From NCBI GenBank assembly GCA_016125005.1, contig WGMQ01000026.1:62001-126000 (forward strand): a stretch of DNA of 64,000 bases, given 5' to 3'. Each line of letters starts with the position of its first letter. Positions within the stretch are counted from its first letter, which is position 1. The notes beneath the pieces are model-generated. The model saw only the letters and a list, made by a program, of their open reading frames with translations. It ran no database searches and had not been told where the DNA came from. The translations under genes and the position numbers were made by a program. The DNA is from a bacterium (GTDB lineage: Bacteria > Sumerlaeota > Sumerlaeia > SLMS01). Of this stretch, positions 8,486 through 17,263 are shown piece after piece.

Positions 8486-10396
8486 TCACTTAACCTTCAT
8501 GATCGAGCCCGTCAGCCGGAGCGTCCCGCCAAAGGATAATTCCCAAACGTCGTTGTAGGTCACCCCGCCCCCGCGTCCGCCGTACAGAATCACCGTCTTG
8601 CGATCCGTGTCGACGCATGTCGCGATGGTGTGTCTTGGCTCCGGCTTGGTGCCTCCGATGAAGGACTCCACCTCGGACCAATTCCCCGTCGCAGGGCTGA
8701 ACTTCCAAAGCTCATTCGTGATGCCGGAAGCCTCGATATCACCGCAAAGCACCATGAACTCCTCTGTGTACGGATGTAGAAATCCGGAGCCAGTCCCTGC
8801 CCCCCCGTCGCGTGCAGACAACGCGCCGTTTGTCGCCCGCGGTCCCGTGTAGCTCCGCGTTGTCATGTCCACTTCGAACACGTCGGTGAAGTGGTTACCC
8901 GCTTCGTTGTGGCCGCCGAAAATGTAGCCCCGCCGAGTCCGTGGATTGAACGCGGAATAGGCCGCAACACGTTCGACGAAAGCTTTGCTGACCGGGCTTG
9001 GTGACGGATTCACGAGGACGTCAGAGAATACGGAGGTCGCAAGTCCATCATCCGGGTTGCGCAAGAACCCGCCGAACTCAGCCAGCGTCGCAGACTCCTC
9101 GTCAAAGAATGGCACATAACCATCGCGGCCGGTCGTGGTCAGATCATAACGGGGGGTTGCGGCAATTCCTGCCGACGGCCCATCGGTCCCCGTAAGTTCC
9201 AACACGAAGCCATTCCTGCTGTTCGTGTTGTCGTAGAAGCCACCAACCACCAGTAGGTCTGGCCCCGTCGTCCGGTTGAACACGTGCAGGCTTCCCCCAC
9301 TAACCTGGTTGGGTGTGAAACCATCCGGCAGACTCACCACATCCCATCGATAGGTCGGCGAGTCCCCTTCCCTCCACAGCTTCCCAAACTGCCCGACCGC
9401 GCCGCCGCCGGTCACCCAGACCACCTTCCGTTCATTGTCGTAGGCGATGGCGAACCCATGGGTCCCCGGCCGTGACGCATCCGGTGTGGCGCCCACGGGA
9501 AGCAGTTTTGTCCACTTGTAGGTTTCTCCCTCTAGCGAAGCTGGTACCAGTGGTTTGTCCGGAACGTATGCATCCGCCAGATTGGATCCAATGGAGGCGT
9601 CGATATTCACTGCGGGGAGGCGCAGACCCTTGCCGGGAGGCTGTACGCACAGCACGTAGTCCTGATAGTCGCCCGCCACCACCGCGCCGGTCCGAGTGCG
9701 ACCCTGCGCCAGCGGCAAATCCGCGACCCCGTCACCGGTTGTGTCCAGTGTACGCGGGTCGATCACGGCATCCACCAAGGCGCCGTACACCTCGATAACC
9801 ATTCCGACTTCGATGGAGGACGACACGGGAGGGAGGTTCATTAGACTACTTTTGAACCGCGCTCCGCCTGCGGCTGGGTCGCTCCCGGATTCCAGAATCG
9901 CCGACCAATCGCGACCGTCCAGTTTGTCCGCATCCTTGGCCTTCGCCGTCGCCGGGTTGGAGGAAGTGAAGTAGTCCGTCCAAGCGGAGCCTTGCAGCCG
10001 CGTCGCCGTGTCGGCGCGGAGCGCATAGGGCGCGCTCAGGAGCTGCTGGCGCAGTTCCGTCCCATTGTCCACCTTGATGCCGAGCCAGCGATCCGGCCCG
10101 TCGAGCGCCACGCTGAACGGATCACCGTCGCTGTCCACGTCGAGGATCACGTTGAAGTAGCCGTCCTGCACCGCAGCCGTGGCATAGGTCTTCGGCCCCC
10201 ACGTCCGCGTGCCTGCTGACTCGGCTGTATAGACATTGAACTCCAGTCTATACGAGCCCGTGACGAGCGGCTTGCCATCGGCATCGAGAAGCTGGCCCTG
10301 GTAGTTGACCAGGGAGGGTGCCTGGGCGTGTGCAGTCATGCCGAGCAGCGCTGCCAGAAGTCCTAGTAGTAGATTTCCGGTTCCTGTCTTTCGCAT
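8486..10396 (-). CDS. Exported modular paralogue 2 with kelch-like propeller
   Basis: 636 residues with a signal peptide (GNLLLGLLAALLGMTAHAQA). It carries the same N-module as its neighbours up to about residue 150 (KDADKLDGRDWSAI), then diverges completely. The C-terminal 400 residues contain kelch/galactose-oxidase-like repeats: GTHGFAIAYDNERKVVWVTGG, LLVVGGFYDN, RRGYIFGGHNEAG, EFMVLCGD, TVILYGGRGGGVTYNDVWEL, each a blade ending in a Gly-Gly strand followed by Trp or Phe. It probably acts as an extracellular binding protein (inference). ATG at 10396 is chosen because the signal peptide follows directly; an upstream in-frame extension to 10654 would run through the end of paralogue 3. Confidence 0.84.
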   Translation of the reverse strand: MRKTGTGNLLLGLLAALLGMTAHAQAPSLVNYQGQLLDADGKPLVTGSYRLEFNVYTAESAGTRTWGPKTYATAAVQDGYFNVILDVDSDGDPFSVALDGPDRWLGIKVDNGTELRQQLLSAPYALRADTATRLQGSAWTDYFTSSNPATAKAKDADKLDGRDWSAILESGSDPAAGGARFKSSLMNLPPVSSSIEVGMVIEVYGALVDAVIDPRTLDTTGDGVADLPLAQGRTRTGAVVAGDYQDYVLCVQPPGKGLRLPAVNIDASIGSNLADAYVPDKPLVPASLEGETYKWTKLLPVGATPDASRPGTHGFAIAYDNERKVVWVTGGGAVGQFGKLWREGDSPTYRWDVVSLPDGFTPNQVSGGSLHVFNRTTGPDLLVVGGFYDNTNSRNGFVLELTGTDGPSAGIAATPRYDLTTTGRDGYVPFFDEESATLAEFGGFLRNPDDGLATSVFSDVLVNPSPSPVSKAFVERVAAYSAFNPRTRRGYIFGGHNEAGNHFTDVFEVDMTTRSYTGPRATNGALSARDGGAGTGSGFLHPYTEEFMVLCGDIEASGITNELWKFSPATGNWSEVESFIGGTKPEPRHTIATCVDTDRKTVILYGGRGGGVTYNDVWELSFGGTLRLTGSIMKVK

Positions 10397-10457
10397 GCGC
10401 CTGATTCGCTTTCCTGAGGAGAGTGGCTTGGCCGCGGTCCTTCCCAACAGAGGAGGC

Positions 10458-11507
10458 CTAGAGTTCGATTGCTTGGATGTACACTTCGGATACCAGCAGA
10501 TTGGTGACGTCCTCGGCGAGAAACTCCACCCGATAGCGATGGGTGCCCTCGGGCGGGACATCGATCGCCTGGATGGCGCTGGGAGGCAGATAGATTCGCT
10601 TGTAGACATTGGAGGCGCCGGCCTGGATCCCGATCCGTTGTCCCGAAACTTCAACCGGTGAATCGGAACCCGTCTCGCGCACGATTCGCATGCGCGCCCG
10701 ACAGAAGATGTTCGCCGTTACGCCGGGATCTAGCGTGACCCTGACCTCTCCTCCCGCGCGGCTGCCAAGCGTGACGAACACGGGGCGACCCTTGGTGGTG
10801 ATCGAGCACTCCAAGCCAGTGACTGGAATCCAATTGGGACCGGAGACAACATCCTGACCCCAGGTCACTGGCTCAGAGGTGGCGAAGTGAGCCTCGTTCC
10901 CTGTGAAGGGTGCGAGGAGCGAGTGTGTCACGCTGTCGGAGGGAAGAGTGGTGGCAAGATCGGATTGCGCCGCCAGCTTGGCCTTGGGGGCGCTGGTGTT
11001 GGCCGGATCGACGAAGATCGCGGCGCTGTCTATACCGTCCAGCTTGTCCGCATCCTTGGACTTGGCAGTCGCCGGGTTGCTGGAAGTGAAGTATTCGGTC
11101 CATGCTGATGCTTGAAGCCTGGTCGCGACCGTGGCCGTCTCGGCGCGGAGCGCGTAGGGCGCGCTCAGGAGCTGCTGGCGCAGTTCCGTGCCATTGTCCA
11201 CCTTGATGCCGAGCCACCGGTCGGGGCCGTCGAGCGCCACGCTGAACGGATCGCCGTCGCTGTCCACGTCGAGGATCACGTTGAAGTAGCCGTCCTGCAC
11301 CGCAGCCGTGGCATAGGTCTTCGGCCCCCAAGTCCGCGTGCCTGCCGACTCGGCTGTATAGACATTGAACTCCAGTCTATACGAGCCCGTGACGAGCGGC
11401 TTGCCGTCGGCATCGACGAGCAGGCCCTGATAGTTGACCAAGGAGGGTGCCTGGGCGAGGGCCAGGGCGGGTGTAAGCAGCAGAGCGAGGGTGAGGCGAC
11501 GGAGCAT
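10458..11507 (-). CDS. Exported modular paralogue 3 (shared N-module, beta-rich C-terminus)
   Basis: 349 residues. The signal peptide (MLRRLTLALLLTPALALAQA) and the module to about residue 185 are nearly identical to paralogue 1, with a three-residue insertion (TVA) near the end of LSAPYALRAE. The C-terminal part has its own sequence but keeps landmarks of paralogue 1: GRPVFVTLGSR against GKRPVFVSFSPG, a PP-containing strand before HRYRVEF, and the end VYIQAIEL. Paralogues 1 and 3 are therefore full-length duplicates, while paralogue 2 has exchanged its C-terminus. GGAAG precedes ATG 11507. It lies 44 bases downstream of the WD40-protease gene, so all four may form one secretion-related transcription unit. 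Confidence 0.85.
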   Translation of the reverse strand: MLRRLTLALLLTPALALAQAPSLVNYQGLLVDADGKPLVTGSYRLEFNVYTAESAGTRTWGPKTYATAAVQDGYFNVILDVDSDGDPFSVALDGPDRWLGIKVDNGTELRQQLLSAPYALRAETATVATRLQASAWTEYFTSSNPATAKSKDADKLDGIDSAAIFVDPANTSAPKAKLAAQSDLATTLPSDSVTHSLLAPFTGNEAHFATSEPVTWGQDVVSGPNWIPVTGLECSITTKGRPVFVTLGSRAGGEVRVTLDPGVTANIFCRARMRIVRETGSDSPVEVSGQRIGIQAGASNVYKRIYLPPSAIQAIDVPPEGTHRYRVEFLAEDVTNLLVSEVYIQAIEL

Positions 11508-11551
11508 ATGAGGGGCTTCCTGTGGTATGGACTTGATAGAGGAAAGGAGGA

Positions 11552-14500
11552 TCATCGGAGGTTCCATCCGGTAACGCCGACGGTGATGCCGACGCCGATG
11601 GTGGTGAGCTTGGGATCGGCGAAGAGCGCCACGCTGCTTTCGAGCGTGTCACTGCGTGTGATGGAGTAGAGGACGGTGTAGTAGCCGGGTCGCGGCGCGT
11701 TGGAGCCATCGCGGAAGGTGGCGGCGGGGACGGTGCCGCGCCAGCGGGTCGTATTGCCAGCGCGCGTGAGTGGCAGGCTGGTGAAGTTGGTGATCGGGTC
11801 GGTCTGGCTGTCGTAGTTTCCTTCCGCGTAGACCACGAACATCTCGGCGCCCTGCACCTCGCCTTCCAGGATCACCTCGACGGGTACATCGACCGGTTGG
11901 GCGATGGTGACGTTGCCGGAGAAGTTGGTGATGGTGGGCGGGATGAGGCCAAAGGCGAGGCGATTGCCGAGCACGAACTTGCGGTCGGCCACGAGCGGGT
12001 TGTCTATACCGGGCGCATAGATGCCATCGCCGTTGGCGTCCAGCTCGGGGATCTGGGGCTTGGCGGCGGGGAGCCGCAGCGCGATCATCGTGGAGCGGGC
12101 CGAGTTGAACGAGTCGACCAGGCTGTTGCCCAGGTGGGCGCGGGAGAGGAAGAAGCTGGTGAAGGAGAGGGGGGCTCCCGGACCACCGCCAAAGACCGCA
12201 AGTCGGTCTTCGCCGGTGCTGGCGAGAACGGTGCGAAGCACGGAGGCGCTGGGCGTGGAACTGGCCTTCTTCACAAAGCCGCCAGCGTAGCACATGTCGG
12301 CGTAGAGAATCACCTCCGGGAGCGGATCGAGGCCGTCCTGTGCGCTATCCAGCAGGTCGTCAAAGTCCGTGGCGGAGATGCGCTCGCGGGCGCCGCCGGG
12401 TGTTTCCGACAGGAGGAAGTACCACTCGATGCCGCCGCCGGGGAGAGTCACCCGGTCGCCGTGGTCGAGCAGCATGACGAAGAGGCGGCGGGCGTCCTTC
12501 GACCATTCGCTGATGCCGTCGGCGACAGCCTCATAGGTGGCGGGTCCGTCGGCTTTTCCGTCCAGTTCCGCCTGCCGCTCGGGGGAGTCCTTGTAGGCGG
12601 TCAGGTAGAGGATGTTATCATCGGAGTACCCGCGCGTGCGCGCCACGATGTAGGCCCGCTGAGCAAGGCTGAATGTCTCGTCGCGGATGGGGTTCGTCGG
12701 ATAGTCGCCGCCGCCCGCCACGATGATGAGCTTCTCCTCGATGCGTCCCTGGCTTTCGAGGCAACTGTCCCAAAGGAAGGCCTGTCCGTCGGATCCGCCG
12801 GAGACGAAGCGCGTGTCGATCTGCGCAAAGCGAAGCGACGTCACGGCGCCCGTGTGGCGACGGAAGCGGGAACGTTGGGCCTGACGCGCCACGTCCCAGG
12901 AGACGAGGGTGGCGTCGGTACTGCCCGAAAGGAGGTAGCGACCATCGGAGGAGTAGGCAAGGGCGCGCACGGGGCTCTGCTTGTGGCCGCGGAGCGTGGC
13001 GCTGACGGCGGGTGTGGCGCCCTGGGAAATCAGATAGACGGCGCCGTCATCCCCCGCGGCGGCGAGCAGCGGCTGGTCGGCCGAGTCGATGAGCGCCAGG
13101 TCGTTGATGGTGGTGGGAAGCGCGAGGGACTTCGAAGGCGTCGAGGCACCGCGGCCCCACCAGCGGGCGGTGCCGTCGCGCGTCACGGTGACGACTTCGG
13201 CGCCGTCGGAGGAGAGCGCCACGGCGGTGACCTCGGTTCCGATCGGGTGGGGGAAGGTGGCCACGACAGAAGGCGTCGGATCGGTCCCGGCGGGGAGCGA
13301 CCAGAGCTTGGCGGTGCCGTCGCGGGCGCCGGTGACGAACTCACGACGTGCGTCGAGGAAGAAGAGGTCCTCGGTCTCGCCCGCGTGGGCCGTCAGCTCA
13401 ACGGAGGGAGCGGGGGTCTGGGCGCTGGAGCGGCTCGCTCGCCAGATGCTCACCTTATCGCCGGAGGCCACCAGCAGGCGGCCCGTGTCGCTGTCGAGCC
13501 CCGACTGGAAATAATGCAGCCCGGTGATGGCGCCGCTGGTGGATCGGCCGAGGAAATCCAGCTCGCCCGAGGCGCCCGTCGCTGTGTCGAAGCGGCGCAG
13601 ACGGCCGTCCTCGCCTCCGGTGAAGGTGAATCCGCCATTGCCGGAAAAGGCGACGGCGGCGGTGCCCTCCTGGTGACCTTCCAACACGGCACCGGTGGTG
13701 GAGCCGGGCTCGAAAACGATGATGCGGGCGTCGCCCGGTTGGCGCTCTCCCTCGACGAGTTCGCGACCGCTGGCGCTGAGCACGCGGCCCGTCGCGCCGA
13801 CGTAGGCCACGTGATTCACCTCACCCGTATGGCCGGAAAGGTCGCGTGCCAGCGCTGCGGTCGAGCCTGTGAGGGTGAACTCGCGCGCCCGGTTGTTGCG
13901 GTCGCCGAGGAGGACCCGCGTCCCATCGGGCGAAAAGGCCACGCCCAGCACCGCGACACCGCCGTTGGCGATCAGGTTCGTCTGCGAGCGACTGGACCAG
14001 TTCCAGACCCGCGCCGTGCCGTCCTCGCTGCCGCTGGCGACCCGCGTGCCGTCGGCGGAGAAAGCGAGGCTGGTGACCAGGGCGCTATGGCCACTCAAGG
14101 TCGGTGGATTGGTGGGCACCGGTCCGGACTCCAGCGCCGCCACGTCCCAGATCTTGATGGTGTTGCCATCGGAGGTGGCCAGTCGGTCGCTCACGTCGCT
14201 AAAGGCGATGGCGCGGACGCCACCGGGGTTGTTGCCGAGCGTCGCCAGCGAGGTGCATGCGTCCAGATCCCAGACACGGATCGTGCCGTCGTCGCTTCCG
14301 CTAAAGATGCGCGTCCCCGCGTCGTTCAGCGCCAGCGACGTCACGGCGCCGGCGTGACCGCGAAAGGTTCGCATCGGAGCGCCGGTCCTGCCGTCGACCT
14401 GCGTGATGATGCCGTTCGCCCCGCCGAGCAGGAAGAAGGTGCCGTCGAGGGAAATCGCCAGCGAGCGCACGATGGTGTCCGACTGGTCGAAGACACGCAC

Positions 14501-14947
14501 CAATTCGTTTCGGTCGCCGTCCCAGACGGTCAGGCCGTTGCCGCCCGCCGAGACCACCAGCGTGGTGGTGTTGAGTCCGGCGCCCGCAGAAACCGAGCGC
14601 ACCGCAACCGTGCGCAGCGACCCGAGGCCGTAGCGCTGCAGCGGGGCCGAGCGACCGCCGTACTCCACCGCCGCCGGGATGCCGGAAAGCGTCATCTGCC
14701 CGTAGGACGAACGCAGGAGATGGATCTGCCCAAGTGGAAGGCCCTCTGCGGGGAACGGCGCGGAACTCCCCCCGTGAAGGATAATGCCTCCCGCGTTCGT
14801 GGTGACGCAGGGGACCTCCGGCACCGACCCGGCGATGGCGATGGGATTCCGATAATCGGAGCGATAACTCACCGCCGCCGGACCGGCCAGAGTCATGGTG
14901 CCGGGTAACAGCATTAGTAGGCACAACGGGAAGGCAGTACGCTTCAT
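11552..14947 (-). CDS. Exported WD40 double-propeller protein with C-terminal C13/caspase-like protease domain
   Basis: 1131 residues. The N-terminal signal peptide (LCLLMLLPGTMTLAGPA) is followed by a region of at least a dozen WD40 repeats up to about residue 755 (TIRVWDLDA, TIKIWDVAA, ARVWNWSS, AKLWSLPA, LVSWDVAR, AFLWDSC), enough for two propellers. From about 760 a peptidase C13 (legumain/caspase-clan) fold follows: EKLIIVAGGGDY, the RGYSDDNILYLT strand, His829 in LLDHGD, and Cys886 in ADMCYAGG, the expected His-Gly and Asp-x-Cys catalytic dyad. A beta-rich C-terminal segment ends the protein. The propellers would recruit substrates to an exported protease. ATG at 14947 starts the signal peptide. 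The partner or substrate is unknown. Confidence 0.88.
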   Translation of the reverse strand: MKRTAFPLCLLMLLPGTMTLAGPAAVSYRSDYRNPIAIAGSVPEVPCVTTNAGGIILHGGSSAPFPAEGLPLGQIHLLRSSYGQMTLSGIPAAVEYGGRSAPLQRYGLGSLRTVAVRSVSAGAGLNTTTLVVSAGGNGLTVWDGDRNELVRVFDQSDTIVRSLAISLDGTFFLLGGANGIITQVDGRTGAPMRTFRGHAGAVTSLALNDAGTRIFSGSDDGTIRVWDLDACTSLATLGNNPGGVRAIAFSDVSDRLATSDGNTIKIWDVAALESGPVPTNPPTLSGHSALVTSLAFSADGTRVASGSEDGTARVWNWSSRSQTNLIANGGVAVLGVAFSPDGTRVLLGDRNNRAREFTLTGSTAALARDLSGHTGEVNHVAYVGATGRVLSASGRELVEGERQPGDARIIVFEPGSTTGAVLEGHQEGTAAVAFSGNGGFTFTGGEDGRLRRFDTATGASGELDFLGRSTSGAITGLHYFQSGLDSDTGRLLVASGDKVSIWRASRSSAQTPAPSVELTAHAGETEDLFFLDARREFVTGARDGTAKLWSLPAGTDPTPSVVATFPHPIGTEVTAVALSSDGAEVVTVTRDGTARWWGRGASTPSKSLALPTTINDLALIDSADQPLLAAAGDDGAVYLISQGATPAVSATLRGHKQSPVRALAYSSDGRYLLSGSTDATLVSWDVARQAQRSRFRRHTGAVTSLRFAQIDTRFVSGGSDGQAFLWDSCLESQGRIEEKLIIVAGGGDYPTNPIRDETFSLAQRAYIVARTRGYSDDNILYLTAYKDSPERQAELDGKADGPATYEAVADGISEWSKDARRLFVMLLDHGDRVTLPGGGIEWYFLLSETPGGARERISATDFDDLLDSAQDGLDPLPEVILYADMCYAGGFVKKASSTPSASVLRTVLASTGEDRLAVFGGGPGAPLSFTSFFLSRAHLGNSLVDSFNSARSTMIALRLPAAKPQIPELDANGDGIYAPGIDNPLVADRKFVLGNRLAFGLIPPTITNFSGNVTIAQPVDVPVEVILEGEVQGAEMFVVYAEGNYDSQTDPITNFTSLPLTRAGNTTRWRGTVPAATFRDGSNAPRPGYYTVLYSITRSDTLESSVALFADPKLTTIGVGITVGVTGWNLR

Positions 14948-15150
14948 TGGCAGCTCATTCACGAAGGGTTGTGTATGTATGCAACAGTTGTGCTCAAGTC
15001 GAGTCAACCTCAATTGCACGAAAGAAACAATTAGACCGATTGAGAATCCGAAGCGGGCGATCCACCGTTGTCGCAACGTCGAATCAGGTTGAATCAAGCC
15101 GGAGCTGCCCAATACTGAGCCAAAGTTTATGATCAAGTGAGGGTATCGCG
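14948..15150. promoter_or_regulatory. Divergent intergenic region between the WD40-protease and TPR genes
   Basis: This 203-base spacer separates two divergent genes and is visibly richer in A/T than its flanks (for example TTGTGTATGTATGCAACAG near 14973-14991 and GAAAGAAACAATTAG near 15020), so it must carry promoters in both directions. I see short inverted words (GTTG...CAAC, CAACAGTTG) that could be operators, but no -35/-10 pair I would defend. Confidence 0.4.
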
Positions 15151-15828
15151 ATGCTGGGTTGGCTCAGGAAGCTCTTCGGTGCCGGTAAGGATGATCGTGG
15201 TGACAGGATCCCGCCCGAAGCGAGAGCGCTCCACGAGAAGGGGCGCGCCCTCGGCGGTGCAGGCAAGTACGACGAGGCCATCGCGGTGCTCGAGCAGGCC
15301 CAGGCCCTGGCCCCCAATTGGCCTCATCCCACCTACGACATGGCGTTCTCGTGGTTGCTCAAGGGGGACATGGAACGGGCCCTTGCTCATTACGAGAAGG
15401 TCGAGGCGATGGTGCCCGATCACTTCTTCTTCACGAACCAAACGGCCGTGTGGTGCCTGCGCGGCGAACGGGATGGACGGCTTGCTCCGGGTTCATTCCT
15501 GGCCTTCTCCATGATCGAATGGGAGAGCGACCCGGCGAAGAAGCTCGACCTGGCGCGCACCATCGTCGCCAAGTGTCCCGATCACTCGCCCACGTGGCTT
15601 GTGATTGCACAGAAGGCGAGTGACCCCGAGGAGCGCCGCACCGCGATGGAGAAGTGTCTTTCGCTTGATGCGGACCCGATCACCCGCGACACGGCACGTT
15701 TCATCCATGCCAACGAGTTGGTGAACGCAGGTCGTCAGGAGGAAGCCTTCAAGATCATTCGAGCGTTGGCCGATGCGCCCGATACGGTCCCAAGCATCAA
15801 GGCCTTCATCCAGGTGCAACGGGCATAG
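15151..15828 (+). CDS. TPR-repeat protein
   Basis: 225 residues, no signal peptide, so probably cytoplasmic. Residues 25-95 contain two clear tetratricopeptide repeats (AGKYDEAIAVLEQAQALAP and KGDMERALAHYEKVEAMVP, with the conserved small and aromatic positions). The C-terminal half is helical with another weaker repeat (AGRQEEAFKIIRALADAP). TPRs mediate protein-protein contacts; no enzyme domain is visible. It stands alone on the plus strand between the divergent protease gene and a repeat-filled gap. The frame begins with ATG at 15151. Confidence 0.8.
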   Translation: MLGWLRKLFGAGKDDRGDRIPPEARALHEKGRALGGAGKYDEAIAVLEQAQALAPNWPHPTYDMAFSWLLKGDMERALAHYEKVEAMVPDHFFFTNQTAVWCLRGERDGRLAPGSFLAFSMIEWESDPAKKLDLARTIVAKCPDHSPTWLVIAQKASDPEERRTAMEKCLSLDADPITRDTARFIHANELVNAGRQEEAFKIIRALADAPDTVPSIKAFIQVQRA

Positions 15829-16336
15829 GGCGCCCGCCGACAGCATCGTCTAGCAATCCATCAATCTATACATCTATCCGTCTATACAGGCGAAGAGAAA
15901 TCCTGCTGGACAAGACTCAAGGGTCGCATCCTGACGTTGTTCCCGTGCGAGCTTCTCCTTGGTACCGGGTGTAGTCCCGGGCGTGGTATCTGGATGCTTC
16001 GGATTTCCTTCCGCGGTACTGGTCGGGAAGGCGGGGCAGTCCCGGGAGGGACGCGACAATTGTAGCCCCACGTTTCAACGTGGGGGAAGATAGTTCTGTC
16101 GAACCCGACCCCGGGAGGGGTCGGACAGGCGGAGGATCGAGGGCCTGACGCTGCATATTGTGGGACCCACTACCGGGGTCCGATCCCCATCCGCACGGTC
16201 TCCCCACCATGAATGGGTGGGGCTACAATTGTTTGGGTCCCTGCCGGGACCAGAGTCTGCCATGACCAAGCCTGCCTCGATGCTGGGAACAGAGCAGAGA
16301 TGCGCCCAGACTCAGGAGCGTATGCCGCCCCCGGCC
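15829..16336. other. Gene-free gap with composite hairpin repeat
   Basis: Between the TPR gene and the converging CDF gene. The first 100 bases contain two copies of the TCTATAC word (about 15866 and 15880), and the rest is mostly the composite repeat described separately (16037-16252 plus flanks). No coding sequence is supported: short frames here are translations of the palindromes. Confidence 0.75.
16037..16252 (+). repeat. Composite hairpin repeat, copy A
   Basis: A mosaic of short palindromes in a fixed order: AGTCCCGGGAGGGAC, then TAGCCCCACGTTTCAACGTG with a perfect hairpin (16056-16075), GACCCCGGGAGGGGTC, a GGACCCACT...GGGTCC unit, CCCCACCATGAATGGGTGGG with another hairpin, ACAATTGT, and finally GGTCCCTGCCGGGACC. 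The same order, at high identity over about 190-215 bases, occurs in reverse orientation at 23566-23757. Weaker similarity extends past both ends (to about 15955 and 16325). It resembles REP/BIME-like intergenic elements in kind; no transposase is next to it. Confidence 0.85.
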
Positions 16337-17257
16337 TCACTCCCCTTGCGGGCGTTTGCTGCTGTGGTGGATGGCGACGAGCGTCAGGCCCGGGAAGGCG
16401 TCCTGAAGGCGCGTCCGGACCTCGTCCTCGATGTCCTCCGCCTCGATGGCGCTGAGGTTCCGCGGCACGACGATGCTCAGGTCCAGGTGGATGTCGTTCT
16501 CCATGCCGTGGCTGCGAATGCCGAAGGTGGCCAGCACGCCCTCAACGCCGTTGGCGACGCGATCGACTTCGTCAGGATCGAGGCGCGCGCGATCGGTGAA
16601 GGCGGGGAGGTTCTCGGCGATGACAGCCCAGGCAGCGCGGAGCAGGAACACCAGAACCGCCAGTGACAGCAGCGGATCGACCCACCAGCTTGCCGCGCCA
16701 AAGATGAGCGACGAAATGCTCAGCAGCGTGACGAACGAATCGGAGTAGGTATGTCCCGCGTCGGCGCGTAGGAGCGGGCTTTGGAGCTGGGTCCCCTGCT
16801 TGTGCTCCCAGGCGGCCACGGCCAGGTTCACACCCAGCGTGATGATCAGCACCGCCAGCATGATCGGGTCCTTGGTGATCAGTTCCCCACTGGTCGTCAC
16901 GGTCCCGTTAAGAAAGGCGTGTAGTCGCTCGGTGACGAGGTGGAACATCTGCCAGGCGACCAGACAGATGGCACCTCCGATCATCATGGCGGCGATGTTC
17001 TCGAACTTGCGATGACCGTAGGGGTGCTCCTTGTCGGGAGGCGCCGCCGCCGCGGCGATTGCCACCACGCCGATCACGTTGTTGGCGCCGTCGATGAAGC
17101 TGTGGAACGCATCGGCCAGCACCGTCAGGCGTCCGCTGGCGAGGCCCACCAACAGCTTGGCCAGCGCCACGGCAGCGTTGAGGAAGAACACGATCCACAT
17201 GACGCGGACCACAGCCCGGTCTCGGGCGGGAAGATGACTCGACCGGAAGATGTTCAT
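16337..17257 (-). CDS. Cation diffusion facilitator (CDF) family transporter
   Basis: 306 residues with six transmembrane helices and the two metal-binding His/Asp sites of the CDF family: the LADAFHSFIDG motif in helix 2 (HxxxD) and the DAGHTYSDS motif in helix 5 (HxxxD). HPYGHRKFENIAA is the conserved loop after helix 2, and the C-terminal cytoplasmic domain with LDLSIVVP...LSAIEAEDI is the dimerisation domain. CDF proteins export Zn(II), Mn(II), Fe(II), Co(II) or Ni(II) by proton antiport; HD sites (rather than DD) leave zinc or another metal open. It starts 6 bases after the preceding membrane gene and is the last gene of an operon with hupE, which suggests nickel or cobalt handling (inference). 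Confidence 0.94.
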   Translation of the reverse strand: MNIFRSSHLPARDRAVVRVMWIVFFLNAAVALAKLLVGLASGRLTVLADAFHSFIDGANNVIGVVAIAAAAAPPDKEHPYGHRKFENIAAMMIGGAICLVAWQMFHLVTERLHAFLNGTVTTSGELITKDPIMLAVLIITLGVNLAVAAWEHKQGTQLQSPLLRADAGHTYSDSFVTLLSISSLIFGAASWWVDPLLSLAVLVFLLRAAWAVIAENLPAFTDRARLDPDEVDRVANGVEGVLATFGIRSHGMENDIHLDLSIVVPRNLSAIEAEDIEDEVRTRLQDAFPGLTLVAIHHSSKRPQGE

Positions 17258-17263
17258 CGTTGG

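Noticed and set aside
12281-12300. Possible classification of the C-terminal domain of the WD40 protein as gingipain/clostripain
   Set aside because: The DHG and DMCYAGG motifs with 56 residues between His and Cys fit the C13/caspase type better; the clan is the same, so I kept the broader wording.
11897-14908. A 1003-codon open frame on the plus strand, opposite the WD40-protease gene
   Set aside because: It is the antisense of a well-supported gene with clear WD40 and protease motifs; the translation is Gly/Arg/Val/Asp-rich low complexity, as expected from the complement of GC-rich codons.
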